Positions 24,680-34,336 of a stretch of 64,000 bases of DNA are shown here, one piece after another. Source of the stretch: Ascidiimonas sp046199005 (lineage in GTDB: Bacteria > Bacteroidota > Bacteroidia > Flavobacteriales > Flavobacteriaceae). The position numbers and the translations under genes are program-made. Numbering within the stretch: the first letter of the stretch is position 1; each line of letters opens with the position of its first letter. The notes under the pieces were generated by a model. The model was not told the DNA's origin, did no database searches, and saw only the letters and a list, made by a program, of their open reading frames with translations. Location of the stretch: contig CP176050.1 in the NCBI GenBank assembly GCA_046199005.1, forward strand, positions 1,054,001-1,118,000, given 5' to 3'.

Positions 24680-26038
24680 GATTTTGTAAATGGCTATATT
24701 TACAGCGCTACCGGACGAAAACTTAAAAAAACAGTCACTAATACGGTAGAAAGTTCTTTAAAAACTACCGAATATGCTGGCAATTTTCATTATGAAAATA
24801 GTGCACTACAGTTCTTTGGTATGGCAGAAGGCTATATAGAGCCAAAGTCAGGTGGCGGCTATCAGTATGTATACCAATTCGCAGATCACCTGGGGAATAT
24901 TCGTTTAGCCTATACAGATACCAATGGCGATGGTACCATCGATCCTGCATCAGAAATAGTCGAAGAGAATCATTATTATCTTTTTGGGTTAAAGCATAAA
25001 GGGTATTCTGCGAATCCTATAGGGAGGGATCATAAATTCGAGTACAACGGTACCGAACTGGAAGAAGGCTTAGGTTTGAATATGATGGAGATGGATATGC
25101 GTCAATACGATGCGGCATTGGCAAGATGGGTGTTGCAAGACCCGGTTACGCATCACAGCATGTCACCTTATTACGCTTTTGATAATAATCCCGTTTACTG
25201 GGCAGACCCTAGTGGAGCCGATGCGGTTGATGATATGATTTATAAGGGAGGTCTAAACAGAGGAAGTAAAGATTTAAGTGATTCCCATTATAATATGGAT
25301 TTGCAAAATTTTAGTAAAAGTAGCGAAGAAACTTGGACAGCAAAGGTAAACGATGAAGGTGAAGCGGAGTATCACGCTGGTAAAAAGTCATCAGCCAAAT
25401 CGTTGTCCGAACAATACTCATTAGATATTAAAGTTGCAGAGAAGCTGACCAAAACTCAGGGAGAAAATATTGTTGAAAAAGGAATGATTATATCAGGAGA
25501 AGATGTGCAATCAGTTACTGGCAATGAAGTACTAAAACTTGATCTAGATTCAGAACTAGCTACTGAGCAGAGTCAATTTGATCAGATTTTATTTGCACTT
25601 GATCACTCTAAAACTAAGCCTTTACCAGAAAATTTATTAAGAAGTAGATGGTGGGTGCAGCCCCAGGATTATTTTTCAAATATTGGAGGTATGGATAGGG
25701 ATTTAAAACGTGCTGCAACTATTAATCTCGCAGGTAATGAAGTCAATATTGAATTCCATTTTCATATCTATCAGGGAGGGTCTTTAGATCCACATGTTAG
25801 ATACTGGTCTAATTATCCACATAGGTTTACGCAACCAGGACTTGATAATCCAAGTCTGGATCCATGGGGTAAAGATACGGAAAGAGTGATTGGAGAAAGT
25901 TTTCATTCAAGAACACTAGAATCAAATCCATTTAATCCTGGATGGAAAATTACTCTACATGGTGATCATACCAGAGCACTAGGAAAGAGATTGAAGAGAA
26001 AAATTCCAGTTAGAATATCTAATAAATTAAAAAATTGA
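24680..26038 (+). CDS. RHS core end with unknown tail (cassette B)
   Basis: 453 codons open from DFVNGYIYSATG; the first good ATG is 24821 (MAEGYIEPKSGGG). The core is nearly identical to cassettes A and C up to SGADAVDDMIYKGGL. The 260-aa tail starts NRGSKDLSDSHYNMDLQNF and shows NEVLKLDLDSEL, FDQILFALDHSKTKP, FHFHIYQGG, ESFHSRTLE and ITLHGDHTRALGKRLKRK; it is paralogous to cassette C over its length. Family unknown; several His/Asp near the end could be catalytic. A lipoprotein immunity candidate starts 1 bp after the stop. Confidence 0.75.
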   Translation, partial: DFVNGYIYSATGRKLKKTVTNTVESSLKTTEYAGNFHYENSALQFFGMAEGYIEPKSGGGYQYVYQFADHLGNIRLAYTDTNGDGTIDPASEIVEENHYYLFGLKHKGYSANPIGRDHKFEYNGTELEEGLGLNMMEMDMRQYDAALARWVLQDPVTHHSMSPYYAFDNNPVYWADPSGADAVDDMIYKGGLNRGSKDLSDSHYNMDLQNFSKSSEETWTAKVNDEGEAEYHAGKKSSAKSLSEQYSLDIKVAEKLTKTQGENIVEKGMIISGEDVQSVTGNEVLKLDLDSELATEQSQFDQILFALDHSKTKPLPENLLRSRWWVQPQDYFSNIGGMDRDLKRAATINLAGNEVNIEFHFHIYQGGSLDPHVRYWSNYPHRFTQPGLDNPSLDPWGKDTERVIGESFHSRTLESNPFNPGWKITLHGDHTRALGKRLKRKIPVRISNKLKN

Positions 26039-26039
26039 T

Positions 26040-26594
26040 ATGAAGCGATTATTAAATTTATCTATTGTACTGCTATTACAGATGAGTTGTAATTCTCAAG
26101 ATGTATCCTCAGAATTGCGCAATAAATTAAATTTTTGCATAGATTCAAATGTGAATAGTAAAATTGTTGAAGCACATCCAGCTATTGAAGACTTTGATTT
26201 ATACAATATTATGATCCAATTTGAAAATACTTTTTTCAGAGACTATGATAAGAAAAAATGGCTAGAGCTAATAAATGAATTATCAAATTCCCCTTCTAAA
26301 TATGATAATTTAGGTATTAATTATAATAAATTTTTAGAAAGGAAGGGACTTATACTTAACGATTATTTAGTAGATATAATTTACAACTGTCCTGATGCGT
26401 CTATGACTTCTATTAACAACTATAAGGATTTACCGATATATGATAGGATGAAAATTATCGATTCAGAATTTCAAGTGTCCAAACCCATTAGAACTTTGTA
26501 TGATTTTATAGAAGCTACAACTGAAGACGAATTTAATCATATAGAATTTAAAACACCAATATTTCTAATGTATGTTGCCTATCTAAACAGGTGA
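26040..26594 (+). CDS. Lipoprotein immunity candidate for cassette B
   Basis: A 184-aa lipoprotein (LLLQMSCNSQ lipobox, Cys about 18). Related to the 195-aa lipoprotein after cassette C: both have a Cys-containing N-terminal region, an FNxxLERxGxxLxxxDxLxxIxxCP-like middle and a FxxxEFxxPIxLxxxxYL end. Toxin and immunity have thus diverged as a pair. Confidence 0.7.
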   Translation: MKRLLNLSIVLLLQMSCNSQDVSSELRNKLNFCIDSNVNSKIVEAHPAIEDFDLYNIMIQFENTFFRDYDKKKWLELINELSNSPSKYDNLGINYNKFLERKGLILNDYLVDIIYNCPDASMTSINNYKDLPIYDRMKIIDSEFQVSKPIRTLYDFIEATTEDEFNHIEFKTPIFLMYVAYLNR

Positions 26595-26603
26595 AGTTAG
26601 GTA

Positions 26604-26997
26604 GGATAGTGTTTCAAATTGGCGCTTGTATATTTACGGATATGAAATGTAAGTTTAATAGCTTAAAAACTATCAAGAAAGGAAAGCGTAATGGAAACCA
26701 GCGATATAATTGTAAAGTTTGGCAAAAGCATTTTCAAGCAACATATTGCTACCGCGCCTGCAAGCAAGATATAAATTCCCAAGCTATTGCCTTATTAAAA
26801 GTAGGTTGCGGTATTAGAAGCATTGCTCGAATTCTAAAAATATCTTGTGGTACCGTATTATCCAGAATACTCGAAATCAGTGAAAGAATAAAACCTTTAG
26901 TATTTCAAGGCAATGCAATAATATGAAGTTGACGAACTTTGGAGTTTCGTTGGGAACAAAAAGAATGACATTTGGATTACATATGCAATTGAAAGAG
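26604..26997 (+). pseudogene. IS1-like transposase remnant fused to a toxin fragment
   Basis: Left end AGTGTTTCAAATTGGCGCTTG at 26608 leads directly to a transposase start (ATG 26642; MKCKFNSLKTIKKG, with one zinc Cys pair damaged). The frame shifts near 26910 and continues as YEVDELWSFVGNKKNDIWITYAIERA, then passes at about 26998 into unrelated coding sequence. Most of the catalytic domain is missing. Confidence 0.75.
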
Positions 26998-27242
26998 CAG
27001 CCGGTAATGAAATGGATGGTTTTTATTTCAAAAATACAAAAGGTCAGGTCACAGCAGTTTTAAAGTTTTCCAGTGATTCCGATATGTACAAAGTTTGGGG
27101 GAAATACTATACTGAATTTTTCAACCAAAATCAGAAGATTACAATTATTGATTACGATATTCGGAATGGAACTAACTATGAGGAAAAATTATATAGAAAA
27201 GCAAGAGGCGGAAACTCCTTAAAAAATTCATTTAAAAATTAA
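26998..27242 (+). pseudogene. C-terminal toxin fragment without RHS core
   Basis: About 80 codons (GNEMDGFYFKNTKGQVTAV ... KARGGNSLKNSFKN) in frame with the IS1 transposase remnant before it. An ATG at 27012 could start a 76-aa product. It is followed after 21 bp by an immunity-like gene, so it looks like the 3' stub of a toxin tail whose core was lost by the IS1 insertion. Family unknown. Confidence 0.5.
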
Positions 27243-27263
27243 ATTAATCTACAATTAGAGGCT

Positions 27264-27959
27264 TTGAAAAGAAATTTGATAATATTTGGTGTATTAATTT
27301 TGATCTGTATTTCATTTGTTTACTTTTCTTATTTGAATTATTTAAGTAAGGCTAAGTATGTCGAAAATAGTCGGATTTACAAGAATTATGAAGATTACAA
27401 AATCATCCATAGAGATTCTTTTATCTATAATGATTTTATTGCCTGGATGGAATCAAAAGATAAACGTCTTCATAAATTAATGAGCACCGAGAATATATGG
27501 TATATGAAAGTGGATAGTGGTAATTTTTTTGTAATGGGAAAAGATCCCCTTTTTGAAGAATGGAAAGATTCTAAAACTTTCACCTTAGCGGATTATTTAA
27601 TCGATCGCAAAGGAATATTAATTAATCCTAAATTTCAAATTGAAGATTATACGGAAAACACTTTATATACTTATATTAATAAATCTTTTAGTCTCTCAGG
27701 TCCTTTTCCCCTGTCAGAGCTTGTTCTCGCCTTTAAAAATAATCTTGATAGTATGAAGATCATCAACAAAAATAAAAAAGAGGCTAAAATTTTGATTGAG
27801 AGGGATAAAATAAATTTTTTGGAGAACACATTTAGTGACAGAAGTACTGAGATAATAATTCAAGTTATACACAATGACTCTCTACTAAATAAGAGTGATA
27901 GACCTTTTTTTGTGAGATTGAAGTACTTTAATATTGAGGACATGAGTGCTGAAAACTAA
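27264..27959 (+). CDS. Membrane-anchored immunity-like protein
   Basis: 231 aa, TTG start, with one N-terminal transmembrane segment (about residues 5-25) and a large polar domain. Similar small domains recur in Bacteroidota immunity regions, but I recognise no family. It follows a toxin stub and precedes an IS1-like end, so it is probably retained for protection after the toxin was lost. Confidence 0.55.
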   Translation: MKRNLIIFGVLILICISFVYFSYLNYLSKAKYVENSRIYKNYEDYKIIHRDSFIYNDFIAWMESKDKRLHKLMSTENIWYMKVDSGNFFVMGKDPLFEEWKDSKTFTLADYLIDRKGILINPKFQIEDYTENTLYTYINKSFSLSGPFPLSELVLAFKNNLDSMKIINKNKKEAKILIERDKINFLENTFSDRSTEIIIQVIHNDSLLNKSDRPFFVRLKYFNIEDMSAEN

Positions 27960-27986
27960 GACGTTAGAGTAGTGTTTTTTAAAGTG

Positions 27987-28331
27987 GGTAGTGTTTCAAA
28001 TTGGCGCTTTGGTTTTAGAAGTCTGTTAAGTGTTTGTAAGTCAATTTAATAATAAGTTTCAAGTTCTTAATAATAACCTTAAGTAAGGTCATTTGATGTA
28101 ATGAAACTCCCTTAGAGCTTATGAAATAAGGGTTGACAATTCTATCGTGTTTCAAATTGGTGCTTGTATATTAACGGGTAGGGAATGTAAGTTTTGTAAT
28201 TGCCTAAAAACTATCAAGAAAGGAAAGCGTAATGGAAACCAGCGATATAATTGTAAAGTTTGTTAAAACATTTTCAAAAAACATATTGCTACTGCACCTG
28301 TAAGCAGGATATAAATTCCGCACTCATAACT
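27987..28331 (+). mobile_element. IS1-like remnant (left end and transposase start)
   Basis: GGTAGTGTTTCAAATTGGCG at 27987, the conserved spacer, a second motif near 28147 and the start of a transposase (CKFCNCLKTIKKGKRNG) that is broken by a stop at about 28263 and ends near 28330. Nearly identical to 21966-22314. Confidence 0.7.
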
Positions 28332-28550
28332 GGTAGTGTCCCATACGGGTGATTTTTGTAAAGTGTGAATGGTTTCTATTGATTTACATTTGGTCAGTAT
28401 GCCTATTATCTGGTATTTATATACTAGCATGGTTCTTTGACGTAGTTCAAGTTGATTAGAGCTCATATAATAAAGGCTTTGGTTTTATTTATGGGTCGAA
28501 CGAGTGCTTACAAGATAAAGACCACCTAAGCGAACATCTCGTAATCTTCT
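28332..28550. repeat. IS-derived repeat before RHS cassette, copy 2
   Basis: Almost identical to 22316-22540, in the same position before an RHS cassette; the pair gives long homology for recombination that could delete cassettes A and B. Confidence 0.55.
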
Positions 28551-28570
28551 CCTAAATATATCGAAGTTTT

Positions 28571-29938
28571 GATTTTGTAAATGGCTATATTTACAGTGCT
28601 ACCGGACGAAGACTTAAAAAAACAGTCACTAATACGGTAGAAAGTTCTTTAAAAACTACCGAATATGCTGGCAATTTTCATTATGAAAATAGTGCACTAC
28701 AGTTCTTTGGTATTGCAGGAGGCTATATAGAGCCAAAATCAGGCGAGGGTTATCAGTATGTATACCAATGCGCAGATCACTTGGGGAATATTCGTTGAGC
28801 TTATACAGATGCCAATAGCCATGGTACTATCGATCCTGTATCAGAAATAGTCGAAGAGAATCATTATTATCCTTTTGTATTAAAGCATAGAGGATATTCT
28901 GCGAATCCTATAGGCAGGGATCATAAATTTGAATACAACGGTACCGAGCTTGAAGAAAGCCTAGGGCTGAATATGATGGAGATGGATATGCGTCAATACG
29001 ATGCGGCATTGGCAAGATGGGTGGTGCAAGACCCGGTTACGCATCACAGCATGTCACCTTATAACGCTTTTGATAACAACCCTGTCTACTGGGCAGACCC
29101 TAGTGGAGCCGATGCGGTTGATGATATGATTTATAAGGGAGGTCTAAATAGAGGGAGTAAAGATTTAAGCGACTCTAGGTACAATTTGGATTTGCAAAAT
29201 TTTAATAAAAGTAGTGAAGAGACCTGGACAGCAAAAGTAAATGATGAGGGAGAAACAGAATATCATCCTGGTAAAAAGTCTTCTGCAAAATCGCTACATG
29301 AACAGTATGCTGGAGTTACATTAGAAATGGCAGAATCGCTAACAAATTCAAAAGGAGATGAAGTAGTAGATAAAAATTTTGTTTTAACTGGTGAAAGCGT
29401 ACTGAATAAAACGGGGAATGAGGTTCTAAAATTAGACTTGGCTTCGCCTCTTATACACGGAAATGATCAGGCTATATTTGATCAAATTATGTTTAGTTTA
29501 GATCATTCTAAGACATATCCTCAAAATGGAAGTATATTTAGATCATCATTTATTACTGATCCTTCATTGTATTTTTCTAATTATACTTCCGTAGGTAAAT
29601 TGAGTGGAACTGCAAGTATTAAGATCGAGGGTAATGATTACTTGGTCAATTATGATTTTCCATTATACAGAGTAGGAACCTCAAAAAATAATCCTGGTGT
29701 ATGGAATTGGGAAAATTATTACTCATCTGCCCACCAAGGTGGATTAAGAACTCCTAGTTTAAAGCCGTTTGGTAAAAATAGAGAAGGTTTTAGGGGGTAT
29801 GCGGTGCATCCTCTAACAAAAAAACGCTCAATTTTAAGTGGAAATTGGAGAATTGATTTTCACAGTAGTAGTTATAGAATAATTAAAAAAAGGTTGGAAC
29901 GAAAATTACCAATTATAATTAGGAACGTAAAAAATTAA
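28571..29938 (+). pseudogene. RHS core end with unknown tail, nonsense in the core (cassette C)
   Basis: 456 codons from DFVNGYIYSATG; an in-frame TGA at 28796-28798 replaces Leu in HLGNIRLAY, so the RHS core is interrupted. After it the frame is open from ATG 28973 (MMEMDMRQYDAALARW) to 29938. The tail is paralogous to cassette B (NRGSKDLSDSRYNLDLQNF, KSSAKSLHEQY, FDQIMFSLDHSKT, RRIIKKRLERK-like end) but diverges strongly in the middle. The tail itself seems intact and could be reactivated by recombination upstream of it. Confidence 0.75.
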
Positions 29939-29942
29939 TTCA

Positions 29943-30530
29943 ATGAAACAAAAATTCTTAATCTTATTTTTTCTTTTAGTATGTTCTTTTGTTAACTCTT
30001 GCAAAGGTCAAACACAGCAATACGTTGAGCAATTTAATGATTGTACTAATTCCGAGCTTGCTCGGAAGAAAATGAAAACTTACCAATTGGATTCTTTTAA
30101 TTTCATGAAATTAATGGATAGTGTGGAGATGACTGTATTGGGAACACAGAAAGTAACAAAAAAAGAATATTTGAACTTCTTAGAAAAGATTGATGAATAT
30201 GTTTTTGAAAGAAATCAAAAATTTTCAGATGCATTGTTTATTCTGGAAAGAAACGGATTTCATCTAGACGGAAGCGATTTCCTAATGGTGATTAATTTCT
30301 GTCCAGGAAAAATAATTCAAAATAATGGTTGGTTAGGAAGCGATAATAAAATTGAAAAAAGACAGATTATTCTTGAACGTCTAATTGATAATCCGGAAAA
30401 TAATCTTACAAAATCTCTAAAAGGCTATATATCATTGTTAGATGATTCAGAATTTCAGCAAATGGAGTTTCGGTTTCCTTTAATTCTGATACCATTAAAA
30501 TATTATGTTTACGAATTTCCAGAAAGATAG
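29943..30530 (+). CDS. Lipoprotein immunity candidate for cassette C
   Basis: 195 aa with signal peptide and lipobox VNSCKGQ. Paralogue of the 184-aa lipoprotein of cassette B. Starts 4 bp after the cassette C stop. Confidence 0.7.
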   Translation: MKQKFLILFFLLVCSFVNSCKGQTQQYVEQFNDCTNSELARKKMKTYQLDSFNFMKLMDSVEMTVLGTQKVTKKEYLNFLEKIDEYVFERNQKFSDALFILERNGFHLDGSDFLMVINFCPGKIIQNNGWLGSDNKIEKRQIILERLIDNPENNLTKSLKGYISLLDDSEFQQMEFRFPLILIPLKYYVYEFPER

Positions 30531-30548
30531 GGTATGTAAGGTAGCTAG

Positions 30549-31253
30549 GGTAGTGTTATTATAAACTGGAAGCAAGCTATAGCGGAAACATATTTAGGTT
30601 CGGACGAAGCAGACTCTAACCAATCAAATATTCAGAACAATTGCGTTGGGATTTGGTGTTTGTTTGAAGCTTTTTTTGGTGCTTCTGAAGGGAAAAAGAA
30701 AATGGAAACACGAGGAAATGCTACACAAGAAGAAATAAATCATGCAAAGCAAGATGATGCCATAGAAGGATATAAAGCTATTAATGAGAATACGAGTCTT
30801 CAATATCAGTATTCAGGAAGATCTTCTCTTGGTAATCAAGTGGCAGCTAGGACTGATGGATTAAACTTTTCGGCAGAACATCATTCATTAGTGCTGTTTG
30901 AGATAGACTTTACTATATATTGCACCTTTCTTGACGAAAAAAAAATCACAGGGAATTTATATTGGCCAGGTCAGTATAATATTTATAAATTGATTCATAG
31001 AGGTAGTGTATCAGCGGGAGCAGGAGCAAGTTTTGAACAAATAGATTATAATTATGGTTGGGGTGAGCATAAAACATTCTTATATTCAGATCAAAATATT
31101 AACGTAAATTATTTATTTCTTAATGAAGGTGCTAGTTATAGAAATAATAGAATGCAATCTATAAATTTAGGACTTAAACAAGGTGGAAGTATAGGAGCAT
31201 TTCATGTAATAGAAGGATCAATGTCTCTGCAAGGATTTATAAAAACTAATTGA
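30549..31253 (+). CDS. Toxin tail without RHS core (cassette D)
   Basis: A 235-codon frame opens directly behind an IS1-like tip (GGTAGTGTTATTATAAACTGG) with no RHS core. It reads INWKQAIAETYLGSDEADSNQ, then CLFEAFFGASEGKKKMETRG, a helical segment EEINHAKQDDAIEGYKAI and a glycine-rich beta region (VSAGAGASFEQIDYNYGWG). A TTG at 30660 is a weak start. It has the look of a tail cut off at its 5' end by an IS event. Its glycine/aromatic end recalls the end of cassette A. Function unknown. Confidence 0.5.
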   Translation, partial: GSVIINWKQAIAETYLGSDEADSNQSNIQNNCVGIWCLFEAFFGASEGKKKMETRGNATQEEINHAKQDDAIEGYKAINENTSLQYQYSGRSSLGNQVAARTDGLNFSAEHHSLVLFEIDFTIYCTFLDEKKITGNLYWPGQYNIYKLIHRGSVSAGAGASFEQIDYNYGWGEHKTFLYSDQNINVNYLFLNEGASYRNNRMQSINLGLKQGGSIGAFHVIEGSMSLQGFIKTN

Positions 31254-31262
31254 TATATCAGA

Positions 31263-32018
31263 ATGAATAAATTACAAGCTTATTGTTTAATATTTTTGCC
31301 TTTGTTCTTTTCTTGTAAGAATGAACTTCCAGAAAGTCGAACGGATTCAAGAACTATTTTTGATTTTCAGGTTCTCCCCTCAGAAAAATGTGATGATTCG
31401 TGTGGAAATAAATTATGCTATAGTTATTCTATGAATGATTCTTTGAAAATGGCGGGATCAGGTGATAGGCTAATTAAACAATGCAAATGGTTTTTTCATA
31501 ATACTAATGGAAGTTTTGAAACAATTTTTGAATCAGGATTACCTCAAAAAACTATTTATTCTAAAAATAATATAATAAAATGGAAACAACATCGTGATTC
31601 CTTATATGGTTATCACTTAAGTTATCCCGCTAATTGGTTTAGTGTAAATATAACAGATGATATTACTTTTAACGTTATAAAGGATTCTTTAAACCTTATG
31701 GCAGGTGAAGCTAATCTGGTAATATCAAATTATGACGATGATTTAGGAGATGCTTATGAGAAAGAATTAGTAGAATATAATAGGAGGTTTAACATTCAAG
31801 AATCAAAGGTGAAGAGACTAAATGTTGAAGGTATGGACGAGGTTGTGCAACGAATATTAAAAATCAAACTAAATGATAAGAAAATAATCGTTTTTCAAAC
31901 TGCCTTTGCTAACAATGATCGGGTCTTTCATCTCACATTCAGAAGTGAAGAAAAGTTTTTTAATGAAAATTATTTTATTTTCGATCATATATTGTGGTCA
32001 ATAAGGTTTATTAAATGA
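31263..32018 (+). CDS. Lipoprotein immunity candidate for cassette D
   Basis: 251 aa, lipobox LFFSCKN. N-terminal part has several Cys; the C-terminal 150 aa (YGYHLSYPANWFSVNITDDITF ... FHLTFRSEEKFFNENYFIFDHILWSIRF) looks like a PsbP/DUF1795-type fold often found in small periplasmic proteins. Starts 9 bp after the cassette D stop. Confidence 0.6.
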   Translation: MNKLQAYCLIFLPLFFSCKNELPESRTDSRTIFDFQVLPSEKCDDSCGNKLCYSYSMNDSLKMAGSGDRLIKQCKWFFHNTNGSFETIFESGLPQKTIYSKNNIIKWKQHRDSLYGYHLSYPANWFSVNITDDITFNVIKDSLNLMAGEANLVISNYDDDLGDAYEKELVEYNRRFNIQESKVKRLNVEGMDEVVQRILKIKLNDKKIIVFQTAFANNDRVFHLTFRSEEKFFNENYFIFDHILWSIRFIK

Positions 32019-32148
32019 GGGGGAATTGTTGATGGGTTATGTATCAAATCAGTTGATAATCTAGTTTTAGGATTTAACTCATTAAAAACCCGTAATCGGT
32101 ATATCTTTTAATTACTGGTTTTTCACGTTCTTTGTTATGCTGTAAACA

Positions 32149-32871
32149 ATGAATTTTAAAGAGATAAGAAGCTTTTTGCAGTCAAACTGCACGGTAATTT
32201 ATTTGACTTTCAATAATGGTTTAAAGTTAGATGTATACTATTGTTTTAAAGTAGATGTTATTTACACCCTTGAAACTGATAAAACGGAATTGAAAGAGTT
32301 TAATGGATTTCTGGAGTTTTCCAATTATCTTAGTAACAAGTATAATTTTGAGTTAGAATTCAAAGACAAATACAACGAATTACAAGTCTTTAAAACAATT
32401 TATCTTCGCCATAATTTCTGCCTTAACAAACCTTTTTTAACAAATGTAGAAAACTCCATTCAGAAATATTTAGAGAAGTTTAATTTATTGTTTGGTGTTA
32501 ACGTATCTCCTTATGAAGAAATTTCAGAATCAGAACTAAGTCAAATCAACGCCATTATGCAAAATATTATTAATAACCATTACGACAAAATTGCGCGGTA
32601 CGAAATTCCAATATTGATTTTTGTTGGAGAATATTTCAAAAATAAGTATCACTCTGAATGGGAATTATTAAATGTAAGCAATGACTTTGGAAATGATTTT
32701 GTCATTCCCGAAATAAAAATTAATGGAAAGGCAATGGAGTTAAGTAGAAGTATTTATAGGTATCTTAATCATCCCAATTTAAAATATGGATACGAAAAGT
32801 TTAGGTTTAGCTATTTTTTGGATTTGGACTTTATTGTAACCCAGACTTTGATTATACCGAAAAAACAATAA
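32149..32871 (+). CDS. Cytoplasmic immunity-like protein
   Basis: 240 aa, no signal. The C-terminal part has IPILIFVGEYFKNKYHSEWEL, a pattern (hydrophobic strand, GE, then W) seen in several immunity families of polymorphic toxin loci. No toxin gene precedes it, so it is probably an orphan. Specific family not recognised. Confidence 0.5.
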   Translation: MNFKEIRSFLQSNCTVIYLTFNNGLKLDVYYCFKVDVIYTLETDKTELKEFNGFLEFSNYLSNKYNFELEFKDKYNELQVFKTIYLRHNFCLNKPFLTNVENSIQKYLEKFNLLFGVNVSPYEEISESELSQINAIMQNIINNHYDKIARYEIPILIFVGEYFKNKYHSEWELLNVSNDFGNDFVIPEIKINGKAMELSRSIYRYLNHPNLKYGYEKFRFSYFLDLDFIVTQTLIIPKKQ

Positions 32872-32992
32872 GAAGTCTATCACAAAAATATCCCTGGTAG
32901 GTATTTTAAATCCGGATCATCTAAATATTAGATATTTTTGGAAAGGAAACCTAATACAACTTTAATATAATAATCCTATCATTTTTTTATAA

Positions 32993-33469
32993 ATGAAAAC
33001 GTATTTGGATACTTTAAATAGTAATAAGGCGCCTGCGGGAGACGGAATTTATTTTACTAATGGGGATGCTTTCTTATATAATTTTAACATTCCATGGACG
33101 ACTAAGTGTCATCATGAGGCAAAATATGTAAAAAAAACAACACTACAGGAGATAGATAATTCAGGAATGTTAGATTGGGTTTATTGTGATGAAAATGTAC
33201 ATGTATTAGATGTTGAAAGAAATCTTAAATTGACTGCTGGAGGAGGGACTTATGGTGGAGATGGCTTTGTTGCATGTTGGAAACTTGAAATTTCAGAATT
33301 GCTCTGGCTTGCCTTTTTTGAAGACTCTAATCCCTTTGAAAAGCTTTATTTAAATCGAGAGCATGTGTTTGCGGTGAGTACGCACAATTGTACATGGAAA
33401 TTCGGGATTGATAACCCTTTGGATCTAACTATTGATTGTGAAGGATACTGGGTTAATAAAAAAATTTAA
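32993..33469 (+). CDS. Unknown protein, orphan immunity-like
   Basis: 158 aa, no signal or membrane segment. Rich in aromatic residues with many short strands (LNREHVFAVSTHNCTWKFGIDNPLDLTI). Followed after 1 bp by a lipoprotein gene, so they may be co-transcribed. No family recognised. Confidence 0.45.
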   Translation: MKTYLDTLNSNKAPAGDGIYFTNGDAFLYNFNIPWTTKCHHEAKYVKKTTLQEIDNSGMLDWVYCDENVHVLDVERNLKLTAGGGTYGGDGFVACWKLEISELLWLAFFEDSNPFEKLYLNREHVFAVSTHNCTWKFGIDNPLDLTIDCEGYWVNKKI

Positions 33470-33470
33470 G

Positions 33471-33905
33471 ATGCAATTAAGAGCAAAAAAGAATAATCTT
33501 TTGTTGATACCGAAAATTGGTTTGACTTTATTGTTATTAACTGGTGCGTGCAAGAACCAGGATAAAATAGAAACTATACCTGATCCAGATTTTTGCTACG
33601 TAATATCAATGAAAGAGAAAGCAGTAGATACCTTGTTTTTATGCGATAAATCCAAAATAAAAGAAATTACCAAAATCGTTAATCAGGGAAATGTTTCTTT
33701 AGCGATATTAAATATTAAATATTGGCTTGAATACGAAGATAAGTTTAATCAAAGAATAAAAATTGGGATCGCACAAAATAGAATAGCATTTAAGCGGTCA
33801 AACTTTAAAGTAAAATATAACCTGGAGGAATATGTAGACAATTTAATTAATTCTAGAGTAATTAAAAGTTCTAATTGTAGCTTTTTTGAAGGGGTTCCGG
33901 ATTGA
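33471..33905 (+). CDS. Small lipoprotein, immunity-like
   Basis: 144 aa from ATG 33471 (the frame is open further upstream but overlaps the previous gene). Signal segment and lipobox LTGACKNQ. Its last 20 codons recur, altered, at 36421-36484, beyond a two-gene insert, showing that a second related gene once lay there. Confidence 0.55.
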   Translation: MQLRAKKNNLLLIPKIGLTLLLLTGACKNQDKIETIPDPDFCYVISMKEKAVDTLFLCDKSKIKEITKIVNQGNVSLAILNIKYWLEYEDKFNQRIKIGIAQNRIAFKRSNFKVKYNLEEYVDNLINSRVIKSSNCSFFEGVPD

Positions 33906-33919
33906 AGCCTACTGGTTGA

Positions 33920-34066
33920 TAATACAAATAAACAAAAATATTGCGCCTATCCTAGCAAAAACTGTCTTGCAAATATTATTAAGTTTTTTTAACACCTCAA
34001 TTTCTCCTTAATTATTCATTTCCATTTTATTCTAAAATTTTTAGTGTAAAAATATATATAGTTACC
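33920..34066 (+). repeat. Direct repeat, left copy, flanking a two-gene insert
   Basis: About 145 bp that recur at 36278-36420 with few differences (shared: AAACAAAAATATTGCGCCTA, CAAAAACTGTCTTGC and ATTTTTAGTGTAAA). AT-rich, no coding potential. The rest of the gap to 34337 holds nothing I recognise. Confidence 0.8.
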
Positions 34067-34336
34067 ATCGCTTATGGTATCAACTGCTCACCAAAAAACA
34101 ATCTGTCGAAAAATTGGGAAGCCTTCACAATGATTAACAATCTTTTAAAAAATGATTTTTATCAGTTAGCACTTACATTAAATAGAAGAAGCTAGATTCA
34201 AATTATAAGGTAAAATCTCTAGTAAAATAAACAAATAGTACGTTAGACGAAAAAATTGGTAGTTTAACCTACATAAGAACAATCAATAACTATACTTCCT
34301 AATTATGACTTACATTAGTCCATAAAAATAAATTTT

